Notes under the pieces: generated by a model | Database searches by the model: none | Told to the model about the DNA's origin: nothing | Seen by the model: only the letters and a program-made list of their open reading frames with translations | Shown here: positions 7,210 through 16,513 of the stretch, in pieces | How the letters are laid out: every line of letters starts with the position of its first letter | Numbering within the stretch: position 1 is the stretch's first letter | Made by a program: the position numbers and the translations under genes | Assembly (NCBI RefSeq): GCF_017798165.1 | Contig: NZ_CP059068.1 | Coordinates: forward strand, 930,001 to 994,000 | From: Rhodoferax sp. AJA081-3 | GTDB lineage: Bacteria > Pseudomonadota > Gammaproteobacteria > Burkholderiales > Burkholderiaceae_C | Direction: 5' to 3' | DNA length: 64,000 bases

Positions 7210-9498
7210 ATGAAAAAAATCCAAGTCTATACACGCCCTGCCGGTGGCTGGGGCGCGCTGAAAAGTGTGGCCCACCAGTTGCTGGAGCAAGGCATTCCCG
7301 CCAAGGGCGCACGCACCCTGCTCTCCGCCAACCAGCCCGATGGGTTTGATTGCCCCGGCTGTGCCTGGCCCGATGCCGACCACACGTCTACCTTTGAGTT
7401 TTGCGAGAACGGTGCCAAGGCCGTGGCGGCCGAATCGACCGCGCACCGCGCCACCCCCGCGGTGGTGGGCGCGGAGACAGTCACCGCGCTCAAGGCCCGC
7501 TCCGACCAACAGCTCGAAGCGCTGGGCCGCCTGACCGAGCCACTGCAATACGACCGTGCGACTGACCGTTATCTGCCCATCAGCTGGGATGCAGCCTTTG
7601 CGCTTATAGCGGACAGGCTCAACTCCCTGCCCCGTCCGGACGACGCCATCTTCTACACATCCGGCCGCACCAGCAACGAGGCGGCATTTTTGTACCAGCT
7701 GTTTGTGCGCGAGTTCGGCACCAACAACTTCCCCGATTGCTCCAATATGTGCCACGAGCCCTCGGGCGTGGCCATGCGCCAGGCCATCGGTGTGGGCAAG
7801 GGCACGGTGCAGCTGGCAGACTTTGAACTGGCCGATGCCATCTTTATCTTTGGCCAGAACCCCGGCACCAACCACCCGCGCATGTTGGGCGAGCTGCGCA
7901 AGGCCGCCAAACGCGGAGCACAAATCGTGGCCTTCAACCCGCTACGCGAACGCGGCCTGGAGAAATTCCAAAACCCGCAGAGCGCGATGGAGATGCTGAC
8001 CGGTGGCTCCACCGAGATGACCACGGATTATTTCCAACTCAAGATCGGTGGCGACCTGGCCGCCGTCAAAGGTATGGTCAAGTGTGTGCTGGAGGCCGAC
8101 CAGGTGGCTCAGCAGCACCGCCACACCCGCGTCATCGATGCGGTCTTTATTGAACAGCACTGCGCCAATTTCGACGCCTTTGCAGACGACGTGCTGGCTG
8201 AGTCCTGGGAAGTGATCGAGCATGAGTCTGGCCTGACCAAAGATCAAATTGCCCGCGCGGCCCTGGTCTACATGCAGTCCGAGCGCGTGATCGCCTGCTG
8301 GGGCATGGGCATCACCCAGCACCAGCAGGCCGTAGGCAGCATCCACATGCTGATCAACTGGCTGCTGCTGCGCGGCAATATGGGCAAACCCGGCGCGGGC
8401 GCCTGCCCCGTGCGCGGCCACAGCAATGTGCAGGGTGATCGCACCATGGGCATTTTTGAACAGCCCACGCCCGCCTTTCTGGACCGGCTGGGCCAGGTGT
8501 TTGACTTCGCCCCGCCCCGTGCCGACGGGCTGAACACGGTGGCATCCATAGAGACCATGTTGAAGGAACCTGGCAAGGTGTTCTTTGCCATGGGCGGCAA
8601 TTTTGCGGCCGCCACACCCGACACCGTACGTACCCACCAGGCGCTGCAAAACTGCGCGCTGACCGTGCACGTGGCCACCAAACTCAACCGCAGCCACCTG
8701 GTGCACGGCACCGAGGCGCTGATACTGCCCTGCCTGGGCCGCACCGAGATCGATGTGCAGGCCGGTGGACCACAAGCCATCACCGTGGAAGATTCCATGA
8801 GCATGGTGCACCTATCGTCCGGCATCAATGCACCCGCGTCCCCACACCTGCTGTCCGAGCCCATGATCGTGGCGCGGCTCGCCCAGGCCACCCTTAAAAA
8901 CAGCAGGACGCCCTGGCAGTGGCTGGTGGATGACTACGACCGCATACGCGACAAAATTGCTGCCGTGTTTGAAGACTTTGCCGACTTCAACACGCGGGTC
9001 AAGGTGCCGGGCGGCTTTCACCTGCGCAACCGCGCGGCAGAACGCCTGTGGGTCACACCTACGGGCAAGGCTAACTTCCATGTGCATGCGGTGCCGGTTG
9101 ACTTGCCCATCCACCGCGCGCGCGCAGGTCGTGACCAAAGGGTCTTCAACCTGACCACGCTGCGCTCCCACGACCAGTACAACACCACCATCTACGGCCA
9201 GAACGACCGCTACCGCGGTGTGTTTGGCGAACGGCGTGTGTTGTTCATGCACGCAGACGACATCAGCAGCCTGCACTTGCAAGCCGGTGATTGGGTGGAC
9301 CTGCAGAGCGTGGCCGATGACGGCATAGAACGCACCGCCAAACGCTTCATGCTGGTGGCCCACCCCATTCCGCTGGGCAACCTGGCAGCCTACTTTCCCG
9401 AGACCAATGCGTTGGTGCCGCTGTCCAGCGTGGCCATTGGGGCGGACACACCGACGTCCAAAGCCGTGCCGGTGGTGGTGACGCCGCACGTGGCTTAA
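7210..9498 (+). CDS. FdhF/YdeP-family molybdopterin oxidoreductase
   Basis: A 762-residue protein of the FdhF/YdeP branch of the DMSO reductase superfamily. The N-terminal CPGCAWP (Cys48, Cys51) with Cys65 is the usual Fe-S-like motif of this branch. The molybdopterin domain spans about residues 110-640, with SNMCHEPSG placing Cys181 where formate dehydrogenases have the Mo-ligating Cys or selenocysteine. The C-terminal molybdopterin dinucleotide-binding domain covers about 650-755 (RVFNLTTLRSHDQYNTTIYG). No twin-arginine signal is present, so it is cytoplasmic. YdeP proteins are related to acid resistance in E. coli, but the substrate is unknown. Ferredoxin before it and fdhD after it indicate a formate-dehydrogenase-like redox unit. 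Confidence 0.9.
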   Translation: MKKIQVYTRPAGGWGALKSVAHQLLEQGIPAKGARTLLSANQPDGFDCPGCAWPDADHTSTFEFCENGAKAVAAESTAHRATPAVVGAETVTALKARSDQQLEALGRLTEPLQYDRATDRYLPISWDAAFALIADRLNSLPRPDDAIFYTSGRTSNEAAFLYQLFVREFGTNNFPDCSNMCHEPSGVAMRQAIGVGKGTVQLADFELADAIFIFGQNPGTNHPRMLGELRKAAKRGAQIVAFNPLRERGLEKFQNPQSAMEMLTGGSTEMTTDYFQLKIGGDLAAVKGMVKCVLEADQVAQQHRHTRVIDAVFIEQHCANFDAFADDVLAESWEVIEHESGLTKDQIARAALVYMQSERVIACWGMGITQHQQAVGSIHMLINWLLLRGNMGKPGAGACPVRGHSNVQGDRTMGIFEQPTPAFLDRLGQVFDFAPPRADGLNTVASIETMLKEPGKVFFAMGGNFAAATPDTVRTHQALQNCALTVHVATKLNRSHLVHGTEALILPCLGRTEIDVQAGGPQAITVEDSMSMVHLSSGINAPASPHLLSEPMIVARLAQATLKNSRTPWQWLVDDYDRIRDKIAAVFEDFADFNTRVKVPGGFHLRNRAAERLWVTPTGKANFHVHAVPVDLPIHRARAGRDQRVFNLTTLRSHDQYNTTIYGQNDRYRGVFGERRVLFMHADDISSLHLQAGDWVDLQSVADDGIERTAKRFMLVAHPIPLGNLAAYFPETNALVPLSSVAIGADTPTSKAVPVVVTPHVA

Positions 9499-9503
9499 CC
9501 GCC

Positions 9504-10532
9504 ATGGAGGTAGCCGACGTTGCCGCCGCGGTGGTGCAAGAGCTGGCCCGGCATGCAGAGCCCATCTCTAGCGCGCGCCTGTGCAAGGCGCTGGGCATAC
9601 GAATGAGCACGCTTTTACGCGCCCTGGCCTACCTGGGCGAGGCCGAGATTGCCGGCCAGGCCGGGCTGGGCTGGGTGAAACAACACCAAGACGGTGAACG
9701 CCTGATGCTCAGCCTTGCACCCACACTGCCAGCGCCCACCCGGCAGCAGCCGGTGCTGCGCTACCGCGGCGCCCAAGCACACGCCGCCCAGGATGCCCTG
9801 GCCGAAGAAACACCCGTTGCCCTGGTCTACAACGGGGTCTCCCACGCGGTAATGATGGCCACGCCAACCGATCTGGAGGCCTTTGCCATGGGGTTCAGCC
9901 TGTCCGAAGGCATTGTGGACAGCACGGCGCAAATCTACGACATCAGCATCCAGACCCAGCCCCAGCCCCAGGGCATGGAGTTGCACATCAGCTTGGCCAG
10001 CGCCCAGTTCGCCGCGCTGAAAGACCGCCGACGCCAGCTGGCCGGGCGCACCGGATGCGGCCTGTGTGGTCTAGAGAGCCTGAAGGCACTGGACCTGGAC
10101 GTGGCACCCCTGGAGCACGCCGTGCACCTGCGCCACAGCGACATACTGGCAGCGCTGCAGCACCTGCCCCAGCACCAGCCGCTGAACGCGCAAACCGGCG
10201 CCCTGCATGTGGCGGCCTGGGTCAACACCGATGGCCAGTTGCCGTATGCCATGGAAGACGTGGGCCGCCACAACGCGCTGGACAAACTGGTCGGCATGCT
10301 GGCCCAGAACAAGCTTGATACAGTCACCGGCTGGGTGCTGATGAGCAGCCGTGCCAGCTACGAACTGGTGCAGAAATGTGCGCGGGCCCGCATCAGCCTG
10401 CTGGCCACCGTGTCGGCCCCCACGGCCATGGCGGTGCGACTGGCGCAACAGGCGGGCATCTGCCTGGTCGGCTTTGTGCGGGAGTCCGGCCTGGTGGTCT
10501 ACAGCTTTCCCGAGCGGGTGTTGCCAGGCTAA
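9504..10532 (+). CDS. fdhD: FdhD sulfurtransferase with N-terminal winged-helix extension
   Basis: FdhD delivers sulfur from IscS to the molybdenum cofactor of formate dehydrogenases. The FdhD part occupies about residues 83-342, with the sulfur-transfer motif GCGLCG (Cys185, Cys188), an early EETPVALVYNG strand and the later AMEDVGRHNALDKL motif. Residues 1-70 form an extra domain (EPISSARLCKALGIRMSTLLRALAYLG) that looks like a winged helix-turn-helix. The whole protein is 342 residues against about 277 in E. coli. It starts 5 bp after the molybdoenzyme gene, so co-expression is nearly certain. The role of the added domain is unknown. Confidence 0.93.
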   Translation: MEVADVAAAVVQELARHAEPISSARLCKALGIRMSTLLRALAYLGEAEIAGQAGLGWVKQHQDGERLMLSLAPTLPAPTRQQPVLRYRGAQAHAAQDALAEETPVALVYNGVSHAVMMATPTDLEAFAMGFSLSEGIVDSTAQIYDISIQTQPQPQGMELHISLASAQFAALKDRRRQLAGRTGCGLCGLESLKALDLDVAPLEHAVHLRHSDILAALQHLPQHQPLNAQTGALHVAAWVNTDGQLPYAMEDVGRHNALDKLVGMLAQNKLDTVTGWVLMSSRASYELVQKCARARISLLATVSAPTAMAVRLAQQAGICLVGFVRESGLVVYSFPERVLPG

Positions 10533-10559
10533 GCCATACAACCCCATTTACTATACTTT

Positions 10560-10607
10560 CAATAGCACCCTAGGTCCATCCGACGGGGGCTAGAGGCCAT
10601 TTTTTCA
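10560..10607 (+). repeat. Dispersed intergenic repeat, copy a
   Basis: Contains AATAGCACCC followed 20 nt later by CGGGGGCTAGAGGCC and a T-run. It shares this core with copies at 23241, 35800 and 51220. The IS30 element is inserted at its right end. Confidence 0.6.
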
Positions 10608-11697
10608 GGCGGATTCAAGTACAAAGCGCAACGGAATGCAGTGTAAGAGGTCTGACGGGTAGGTTGTAGAAGACCTCATGCGGTGTGCGATAGCCCAGGC
10701 ACTTACGAGGCCGATGATTGAGTAAGTACACAGCTTCATCGACCTGAGCCTGTGTCACCTTGAGCAAACTGCACCCCTTTGGAAAGAACTGTCGCAGCAG
10801 CCCGTTGGTGTTCTCATTGAGCCCACGCTGCCATGAGCAGTAGGGCTTGGCAAAGTACACCTTCGCCCTCAAACAACTTGCAATGAATTCGTGCTCAGCG
10901 AACTCCTTGCCGTTGTCAAGGTCAGTGTCTTGCAGGCATGTCTGTGGGGGCGCAGCAAATCGACAATGGCCTGCGTCACCCCGCACTGTGCTTGGGCGTA
11001 GTGGATGCGCCAAGGTATAGCGGGACTTGCGTTCCACCAGTGTCACCAACACGCCTTTGCGCCCCCCGCCGATCACCGTATCGCCCTCCCAGTCGCCTAT
11101 GCGCTTCTTGCTATCCACCACTGCGGGGCGATGTTCAATTCCGACCCGGTTCTTGAGTACCCCACGGCGCTCTCGACCACTGGCATAGCGCTTTCTACGA
11201 AGTTTTGACAGCGCAAGTACCCGACTAAATCACCGCCCTGGGCTTTGTTGGCATAGGCGTATTGGTAGATGGCTTCGGTGCTAATCGACAAACGATCCTC
11301 TAAAGCCAGGCGGTCACTGACTTGCTGGGGAGACAAGCTCAGGCGCAGATACAACTCCACGAGTTGCCACTGCTCTGGATCGAACTGGCGGGCATTGCGA
11401 CGCTGTGTCTGTCTCTGAGTCGCTTTGTCTTGGGCCAGTGCAGGTTGGTAGCCCCGGGCACTGGCATTGCGCCTGAGCTCGCGGCTGATCGTCGAGCTGC
11501 TACGTCCAAGCTCTGCTGCAATTTGCGACAGATGAATGCCTTGGCGCGTGAGGTTGTGAATTTGGTATCGTTCTTCTTGGGTCAAGTGTGTATAGGTCAT
11601 GGTGCAACGTTTGGGACTGGCCGGTCACAAAAGTGCATCCTATTCACTCTTGGCCTAACCCGTTTCTAAAACGTTGCACTTCGTACTTGAATCCGCC
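10608..11697 (-). mobile_element. IS30-family insertion sequence, decayed
   Basis: The element is 1090 bp long. It is bounded by 26-bp terminal inverted repeats that begin GGCGGATTCAAGTAC at both ends and differ at two positions (10608-10633 and 11672-11697). A 3-bp target duplication TCA (10605-10607 and 11698-11700) flanks it, as expected for the IS30 family. The single transposase gene is broken by several frameshifts, so the copy cannot move by itself. It sits 4 bp in front of the truncated haemoglobin start codon. Confidence 0.93.
10615..11600 (-). pseudogene. IS30-family transposase, frameshifted
   Basis: The N-terminal half (from 11600) carries the IS30 helix-turn-helix region (LTQEERYQIHNLTRQGIHLS and SSSTISRELRRN). 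The C-terminal half carries the DDE catalytic core: GDWEGDTVIGGG with the first Asp, LDNGKEFAEHEF with the second, and RGLNENTNGLLRQFFPKG with the Glu. Comparing frames shows at least three indels: a lost base in the T-run at 11203-11206 (CAAAACTT where the family frame needs one more A), and two more near 10980-10995 and 10915-10922 that shift the segment between the two Asp residues. Translation therefore cannot give an intact transposase of about 325 residues. Confidence 0.9.
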
Positions 11698-11701
11698 TCA
11701 T

Positions 11702-12106
11702 ATGAACATCCCGGAACAACCCACATTCGACACCCCATTTGCATGGATAGGTGGTGAAGACAGGGTCAAGGCCCTGGCCGAGCGTTTCTACGATCTGATG
11801 GACCTGGAGAGTGGGTACGCCGAACTGCGCGCCGCACACGGCCCCGACCTGGGCAGTGCCCGCGAAAAGCTGTTCTGGTTCTTGTGCGGCTGGCTGGGCG
11901 GCCCCCAGCACTACACCGACCGCTTTGGCCACCCCCGGCTGCGCATGCGCCACATGCCATTCAAAATTGGCGAAACCGAACGTGACCAGTGGCTGGCCTG
12001 CATGGCCCAAGCCATGGCCGAAACCGGTGTGCCAAACGAACTGGCCGAGCGGCTGAAGGAATCGTTCTTCAAGACCGCAGACTGGATGCGCAATACTGAA
12101 GGGTGA
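11702..12106 (+). CDS. Truncated haemoglobin, group II
   Basis: A 134-residue group II truncated haemoglobin: TPFAWIGGEDRVKALAERFYDLMDLE at the start, then LFWFLCGWLGGP with the distal Trp region, and HPRLRMRHMPFKIG containing the proximal heme histidine. The family binds O2 and NO and is thought to handle oxidative or nitrosative stress. The ATG at 11702 lies 4 bp after the right end of the IS30 copy. Without the insertion, the sequence before the gene would be the dispersed repeat ending CCATTTTTTCAT. The insertion therefore replaced the native upstream region, and expression now depends on sequence within the IS end. No clear ribosome binding site is visible. Confidence 0.9.
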   Translation: MNIPEQPTFDTPFAWIGGEDRVKALAERFYDLMDLESGYAELRAAHGPDLGSAREKLFWFLCGWLGGPQHYTDRFGHPRLRMRHMPFKIGETERDQWLACMAQAMAETGVPNELAERLKESFFKTADWMRNTEG

Positions 12107-12120
12107 TGCGCTTGGGGTGA

Positions 12121-13818
12121 TCAGACCGATGCCAGCCGGGGCGCCGTAACCGCGGGTTTGGTACGCGGCAACGCAGCCCATGACCTGGACCGGGCGGTCA
12201 CTTCAGACACGCTCACCGGGCTGACCTCGTGGCCTTCAGCCAGCTTGAAGATTGCCACCGTCTGCACCAAGTCACCGGCCTGGCTCCTGAGGCTGCTGGC
12301 GGCTGCGGCCATCTCTTCCACCAGGGCCGCATTTTTCTGGGTCGTGTGGTCCATCTCGGTAATGGCATCACCCACCTGCGACACACCGGCACTCTGCTCG
12401 CTGCTGGCCGCGCTGATCTCACCCATGATGTCGGTCACACGGCGTATGCTGGCCACAACTTCGGTCATGGTCTCTCCGGCCTTGTCTACCAGGCTGCTGC
12501 CCTGCTCCACACGCTCCACACTGGCGTTGATCAATTGTTTGATTTCCTTGGCCGCCTCGGCGCTGCGGCCGGCCAGACTGCGCACCTCGGACGCCACCAC
12601 CGCAAAACCACGGCCCTGTTCACCCGCGCGGGCGGCTTCCACCGCAGCATTCAGCGCCAGGATATTGGTCTGGAAGGCAATGCCGTCGATGACGCTGATG
12701 ATGTCGGCAATCTTGCGGCTGGACTCGTTGATGCCCTTCATGGTTTCCACCACCTGACCCACCACTTCGCCGCCCTGCATGGCGACTGAACTGGCACTCT
12801 GGGCCAACTGGTTGGCCTGGCGGGCGTGGTCGGCGTTTTGCTGCACGGCCGAGTTCAGTTGCTCCATGCTGGCCGCTGTCTGTTGCAGGGCGCTGGCCTG
12901 CTGTTCGGTGCGGGAGCTGAGGTCCTGGTTGCCCTCGGCGATTTCGGAGCTGGCACTGGACACGGTTTCCGAGCCATGGCGCACCCGTGCAACCACGGTA
13001 ACCAGGCTGTCCTGCATGGTCTGCAGGGCGCGAAACAGCTGGCCGGTTTCGTCTCTGCTGCTGACATCAATGTGGGAGGACAGGTCGCCCGCGGCCACGG
13101 TTTCCGCAATATTGACGGCCCGCAGCAAGGGACGGGTGATCTTGCGGGTCATGACCACGGCCAGGGCGGCGGCACCCGCCAGCGCCAGCGCGATGGCGGC
13201 AAACAATTGCAGGCGCAGGCTCTGGTTCTGCGCCATGGAGGCAGCCACCTCGCGGTCGCTGATGTCGTGGATTTCCTTCTTGGCCGACTCCACCGCCGCC
13301 ACCAGCGCAATCAGCAGGGGGCGGCAATCGGCGACGATCGACTTGGATGCACCTTCGCGGTCGCCAGCCAGCGCCTTCCTGAGAATCTCGGTGGCCACCA
13401 CTTCATAACGGCTCTCGATTTTTTCGATCGCTTCGACCTTGCGCAGCAGTCCCGCCGATTCCGGCCCGCCTGCCGCCAGCATGGTCTTGAGTGTTTGCAT
13501 CGAGCTGCTGATGCGCGCCAAGGCCACCTCGATATTCTTTTTCTCAGTGGCAATTTCTGACGGGGAGTCTAGCAGCACGATGTTGCGTGCCGCTACCGCA
13601 CGGGCGTTAACAGCATCGAACAGGTTGGCGAGCAAGTCGACCTCCTTCTCGACCACAGTGACCTGGTGCTCGAAGTTGTACTGTGACGCCGCAAGATCGG
13701 CGATGGCCATCGCCGACACCACAATCAGCGCCAGCGCCATCACCGCATAACTGAAGATCAGCCGGGCTTTGATCGTGACAAGGCTGAAGACGCCCGCTTG
13801 GATGGGGTTGTTGTTCAT
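12121..13818 (-). CDS. Methyl-accepting chemotaxis protein
   Basis: A 565-residue chemoreceptor. A transmembrane helix ([20 protein letters not shown]) at about 20-40 precedes a periplasmic four-helix-bundle-like sensor to about 200. A second helix ([20 protein letters not shown]), a HAMP domain ([20 protein letters not shown]) and the signalling domain follow, with the hairpin tip around [28 protein letters not shown] sits 7 nt before the ATG at 13818, so this start is preferred to an upstream in-frame ATG. It is a single gene on the minus strand; the ligand cannot be inferred. It is convergent with the truncated haemoglobin gene, 14 bp away. Confidence 0.93.
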   Translation of the reverse strand: MNNNPIQAGVFSLVTIKARLIFSYAVMALALIVVSAMAIADLAASQYNFEHQVTVVEKEVDLLANLFDAVNARAVAARNIVLLDSPSEIATEKKNIEVALARISSSMQTLKTMLAAGGPESAGLLRKVEAIEKIESRYEVVATEILRKALAGDREGASKSIVADCRPLLIALVAAVESAKKEIHDISDREVAASMAQNQSLRLQLFAAIALALAGAAALAVVMTRKITRPLLRAVNIAETVAAGDLSSHIDVSSRDETGQLFRALQTMQDSLVTVVARVRHGSETVSSASSEIAEGNQDLSSRTEQQASALQQTAASMEQLNSAVQQNADHARQANQLAQSASSVAMQGGEVVGQVVETMKGINESSRKIADIISVIDGIAFQTNILALNAAVEAARAGEQGRGFAVVASEVRSLAGRSAEAAKEIKQLINASVERVEQGSSLVDKAGETMTEVVASIRRVTDIMGEISAASSEQSAGVSQVGDAITEMDHTTQKNAALVEEMAAAASSLRSQAGDLVQTVAIFKLAEGHEVSPVSVSEVTARSRSWAALPRTKPAVTAPRLASV

Positions 13819-13890
13819 GGGTTTGACCTCCTTGGAATAGACAGCGTTCATGAACGTCCATAGGCCGGACGAACTGCCTCCAAAGACTTT

Positions 13891-14037
13891 GCTGCAGCGT
13901 CACGCGCTAAGCGTGCACTGCAGCTTTTCTGGTCGACGAACTGGTTGGGCCAATCGCTTGGCATTCCCTCAAACACAGCCCCGGTACCGCTCCGTATCAC
14001 CCGTAGGTGTCAGACGCCATGTTTTTTCTACCGGGGC
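13891..14037 (-). other. Two strong inverted repeats upstream of the chemoreceptor gene
   Basis: The 279-bp gap between cydB and the chemoreceptor holds two strong stems. One (13891-13924) pairs GCTGCAG with CTGCAGC around further inner pairing. The other (13978-14037) has 9-bp arms GCCCCGGTA/TACCGGGGC closing a 42-nt interior. They would lie in the chemoreceptor leader if transcription starts upstream. I do not recognise a known riboswitch class. Confidence 0.4.
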
Positions 14038-14097
14038 GAGAAAATATTAACCAACTTATTGCAAAAGTGGGGATTTATTTGAACAAGCGATGGAGCC

Positions 14098-15132
14098 CTA
14101 GTATTTCAGCGCCGACGCCTTGCCCCAAAACACCCGGTACGCATACACCGTGTAGCCAATGATGACGGGCAACACCACCACCACGCCGTAGAAGATCACC
14201 ATCAGCGCCTCGGGTGAACTGGCGGCCTGCCAGATGGTCATGCGGTCCTCCACCAGCCAGGGGAACAGGCTGTAACCCAGGCCGTAGAAGGCCAACAGGA
14301 ACACACCCACGGTGGCGGCAAACGGCACACCGATGCCGTATTCGTTGCCCTGGGCCAAACGAACCGGCAGGCGCTTGACACTGCGTGCAATCACGCCCAG
14401 CAACACGGCCGTGACGAGTGGGATAGGGAAGAGCAACACGATATTGGGAAAGGTGAACCACTTGCCAAAAATGCGCTGGCTGACCAGCGGCGTGACCACC
14501 GAGATAGCCGCCACACCCGCCGCCGTCAGCCACAGGCTGCCCTGGGCCCAGCGCACGGCCTTCAATTGCAAGGCACCCTCGGTTTTCATGATCAGCCAGC
14601 CCGCGCCCAGCAGGCAGTAGGCGGCTACCAGGCACAGGCCGATCAGCGCGTTGAACACGTTGGACCAGACATCGGTGCGAAAACCGGTGATCAGCCCACC
14701 CAGCATGAAACCCTGCGACCAGCTGGCCAGCACGGAGCCCACGTAAAACGCGGTATCCCACAGTGGCTTGTGCTGGTCGCGCGCCTTGACGCGAAAGTCA
14801 AAGGCCACGCCGCGCAGCGTCAGGCCAAATAACATCAGCGCCACCGGCATATACAGGGCGCCCAGGATCACGCCATGGGCTTGCGGAAACGCCACCAGCA
14901 ACACGCCCACACCCAGTACCAGCCAGGTCTCGTTGGCATCCCAGAACGGGCCAATGCTGGCGATCATGGCGTCCTTCTGCTCGCGGTCGTCGGCGCGGCG
15001 CAGCAACACACCCACGCCCAGGTCGTAACCGTCCATGATCACGTAGGCCAGCATGGCCAGCGCCATCACGGCGGCAAAGACCAGGGGCAACCAGCCCTGG
15101 GGTTGGGTCAGATCCGGCATAACGTCAAACAT
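14098..15132 (-). CDS. cydB: Cytochrome bd-type quinol oxidase subunit II
   Basis: A 344-residue integral membrane protein with about eight transmembrane helices, matching the CydB/CioB family. Typical segments are AYVIMDGYDLGVGVLL near the start, IGPFWDANETWLVLGVGVLLVAFP, and the C-terminal VIFYGVVVVLPVIIGYTVYAYRVFWGK. Subunit II packs against CydA to form the terminal oxidase that reduces O2 with quinol. It overlaps the cydA gene by 8 bp. The length and partner point to the cyanide-insensitive (CIO) branch. Assignment is firm; bd versus CIO naming is less so. Confidence 0.95.
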   Translation of the reverse strand: MFDVMPDLTQPQGWLPLVFAAVMALAMLAYVIMDGYDLGVGVLLRRADDREQKDAMIASIGPFWDANETWLVLGVGVLLVAFPQAHGVILGALYMPVALMLFGLTLRGVAFDFRVKARDQHKPLWDTAFYVGSVLASWSQGFMLGGLITGFRTDVWSNVFNALIGLCLVAAYCLLGAGWLIMKTEGALQLKAVRWAQGSLWLTAAGVAAISVVTPLVSQRIFGKWFTFPNIVLLFPIPLVTAVLLGVIARSVKRLPVRLAQGNEYGIGVPFAATVGVFLLAFYGLGYSLFPWLVEDRMTIWQAASSPEALMVIFYGVVVVLPVIIGYTVYAYRVFWGKASALKY

Positions 15133-16510
15133 GATTTGGCCCTCCAGCCCCCGTCGGTATTACATCAGTCGCTACTGAATCAGGAGCAACCAGCGGTTCA
15201 AAGTTTTTCTTGGCCGCGCTGGTGGCCAGGTAGAACACCACCGACACATAGGCCAGCAGCAGTGCCGCATACAACACCAGGTACATGGCCAACGTAAACG
15301 CGATGTTGGGTGCGGGCACAGCAGAGGCCGCATCTGCCGCCAACAGCAGGCCCTGCACCAGCCAGGGCTGCCGGCCAATCTCGGTCACATACCAACCGGC
15401 CACCAGGGCCACCCAGCCGGCAAAGGTCATGGCCACCAGCACACGCAGCAGCCACACATTGGGCTGTCGCCCTCCCCGCGTCTGCCAGGTGCCAAACCAG
15501 CTCACGGCCAGCATCAGCAGGCCCACACCCACCATGGTGCGAAAGGCGAAGAACACCGGCGCCACGGGCGGGTGCTGGCTGCCAAAGGCGTCTATGCCTT
15601 TGATCTCGCCATTCCAGTCGTGGGTCAGGTAAAACGAGGCCAGTTTGGGGATGGCCACTTCAAAGCGGTTGCTTTGTGTGGCGGCATCGGGCCAGCCCAG
15701 TAGCACGGCTGGGGCGCCGGTTTGCGTCTTCCAGATACCTTCCATGGCGGCGATCTTGGCCGGCTGGTGCTTGAGTGTGTTCAGGCCATGCAGGTCACCC
15801 ACACCGATCTGCAGCGGGATCAGTACCGCTGCCAAGACCAGGCCCGTGCGCAGGCTGGCGCGTACTTCGGCACCCTTGTCGCCCTTGAGCCAGCGCCAGG
15901 CACTGATGCCGGCCAGCAGAAAAGACACCGTAAGGCCAGAGGCCAGCAACATGTGTGTGAACCGGTACGGGAACGACGGGTTGAAAATGACCTGCAACCA
16001 ACTGGTCACATGGGCCTGGCCGTTGATCATCTCAAAGCCGGCCGGGGTGTGCATCCATGAATTGAGCGCCAGTATCCAAAACGCCGACAACGTGGTGCCG
16101 CCCGCCACCAGCAGCGTGGCAATGGTGTGCATGCGTTCGCTGACCCGGCCACGGCCAAACAGCATGATGCCCAGCATGGTGGCCTCTAAAAAGAAGGCCG
16201 TCAGCACCTCATAGGCCAAGAGCGGGCCGGCCACATTGCCCACCGTGTTCATGAAACCCGGCCAGTTGGTACCAAACTGGAAACTCATGGTGATACCGCT
16301 GACCACACCCAGGGCGAATGTCAGCGCGAAGATCTTGACCCAGAACTGGTAGGCGTCCATCCAGTGCTGCTGGCCGGTGCGGGCAAAACGCAGCTTGAAA
16401 AACAGCAGCACCCAGGCCATGGAGATGCTGATGGTGGGGAACAGGATGTGGAAGGTGATGTTAGCGGCGAATTGGATGCGCGCCAGGATGAGGGGGTCCA
16501 GGGTGTCCAT
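15125..16510 (-). CDS. cydA: Cytochrome bd-type quinol oxidase subunit I
   Basis: A 461-residue integral membrane protein of the CydA/CioA family, which carries the heme b and d groups and the quinol site. Recognisable parts are the N-terminal LARIQFAANITFHILFP with the first heme-ligand histidine, the GRGRVSERMH segment and the short Q-loop. At 461 residues it is shorter than E. coli CydA (522), which is typical of the CIO branch with a short Q-loop. It overlaps cydB and is preceded by the GbsR-type regulator only 3 bp away, so the three genes should form one transcript. Confidence 0.95.
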   Translation of the reverse strand: MDTLDPLILARIQFAANITFHILFPTISISMAWVLLFFKLRFARTGQQHWMDAYQFWVKIFALTFALGVVSGITMSFQFGTNWPGFMNTVGNVAGPLLAYEVLTAFFLEATMLGIMLFGRGRVSERMHTIATLLVAGGTTLSAFWILALNSWMHTPAGFEMINGQAHVTSWLQVIFNPSFPYRFTHMLLASGLTVSFLLAGISAWRWLKGDKGAEVRASLRTGLVLAAVLIPLQIGVGDLHGLNTLKHQPAKIAAMEGIWKTQTGAPAVLLGWPDAATQSNRFEVAIPKLASFYLTHDWNGEIKGIDAFGSQHPPVAPVFFAFRTMVGVGLLMLAVSWFGTWQTRGGRQPNVWLLRVLVAMTFAGWVALVAGWYVTEIGRQPWLVQGLLLAADAASAVPAPNIAFTLAMYLVLYAALLLAYVSVVFYLATSAAKKNFEPLVAPDSVATDVIPTGAGGPNHV

Positions 16511-16513
16511 TGT

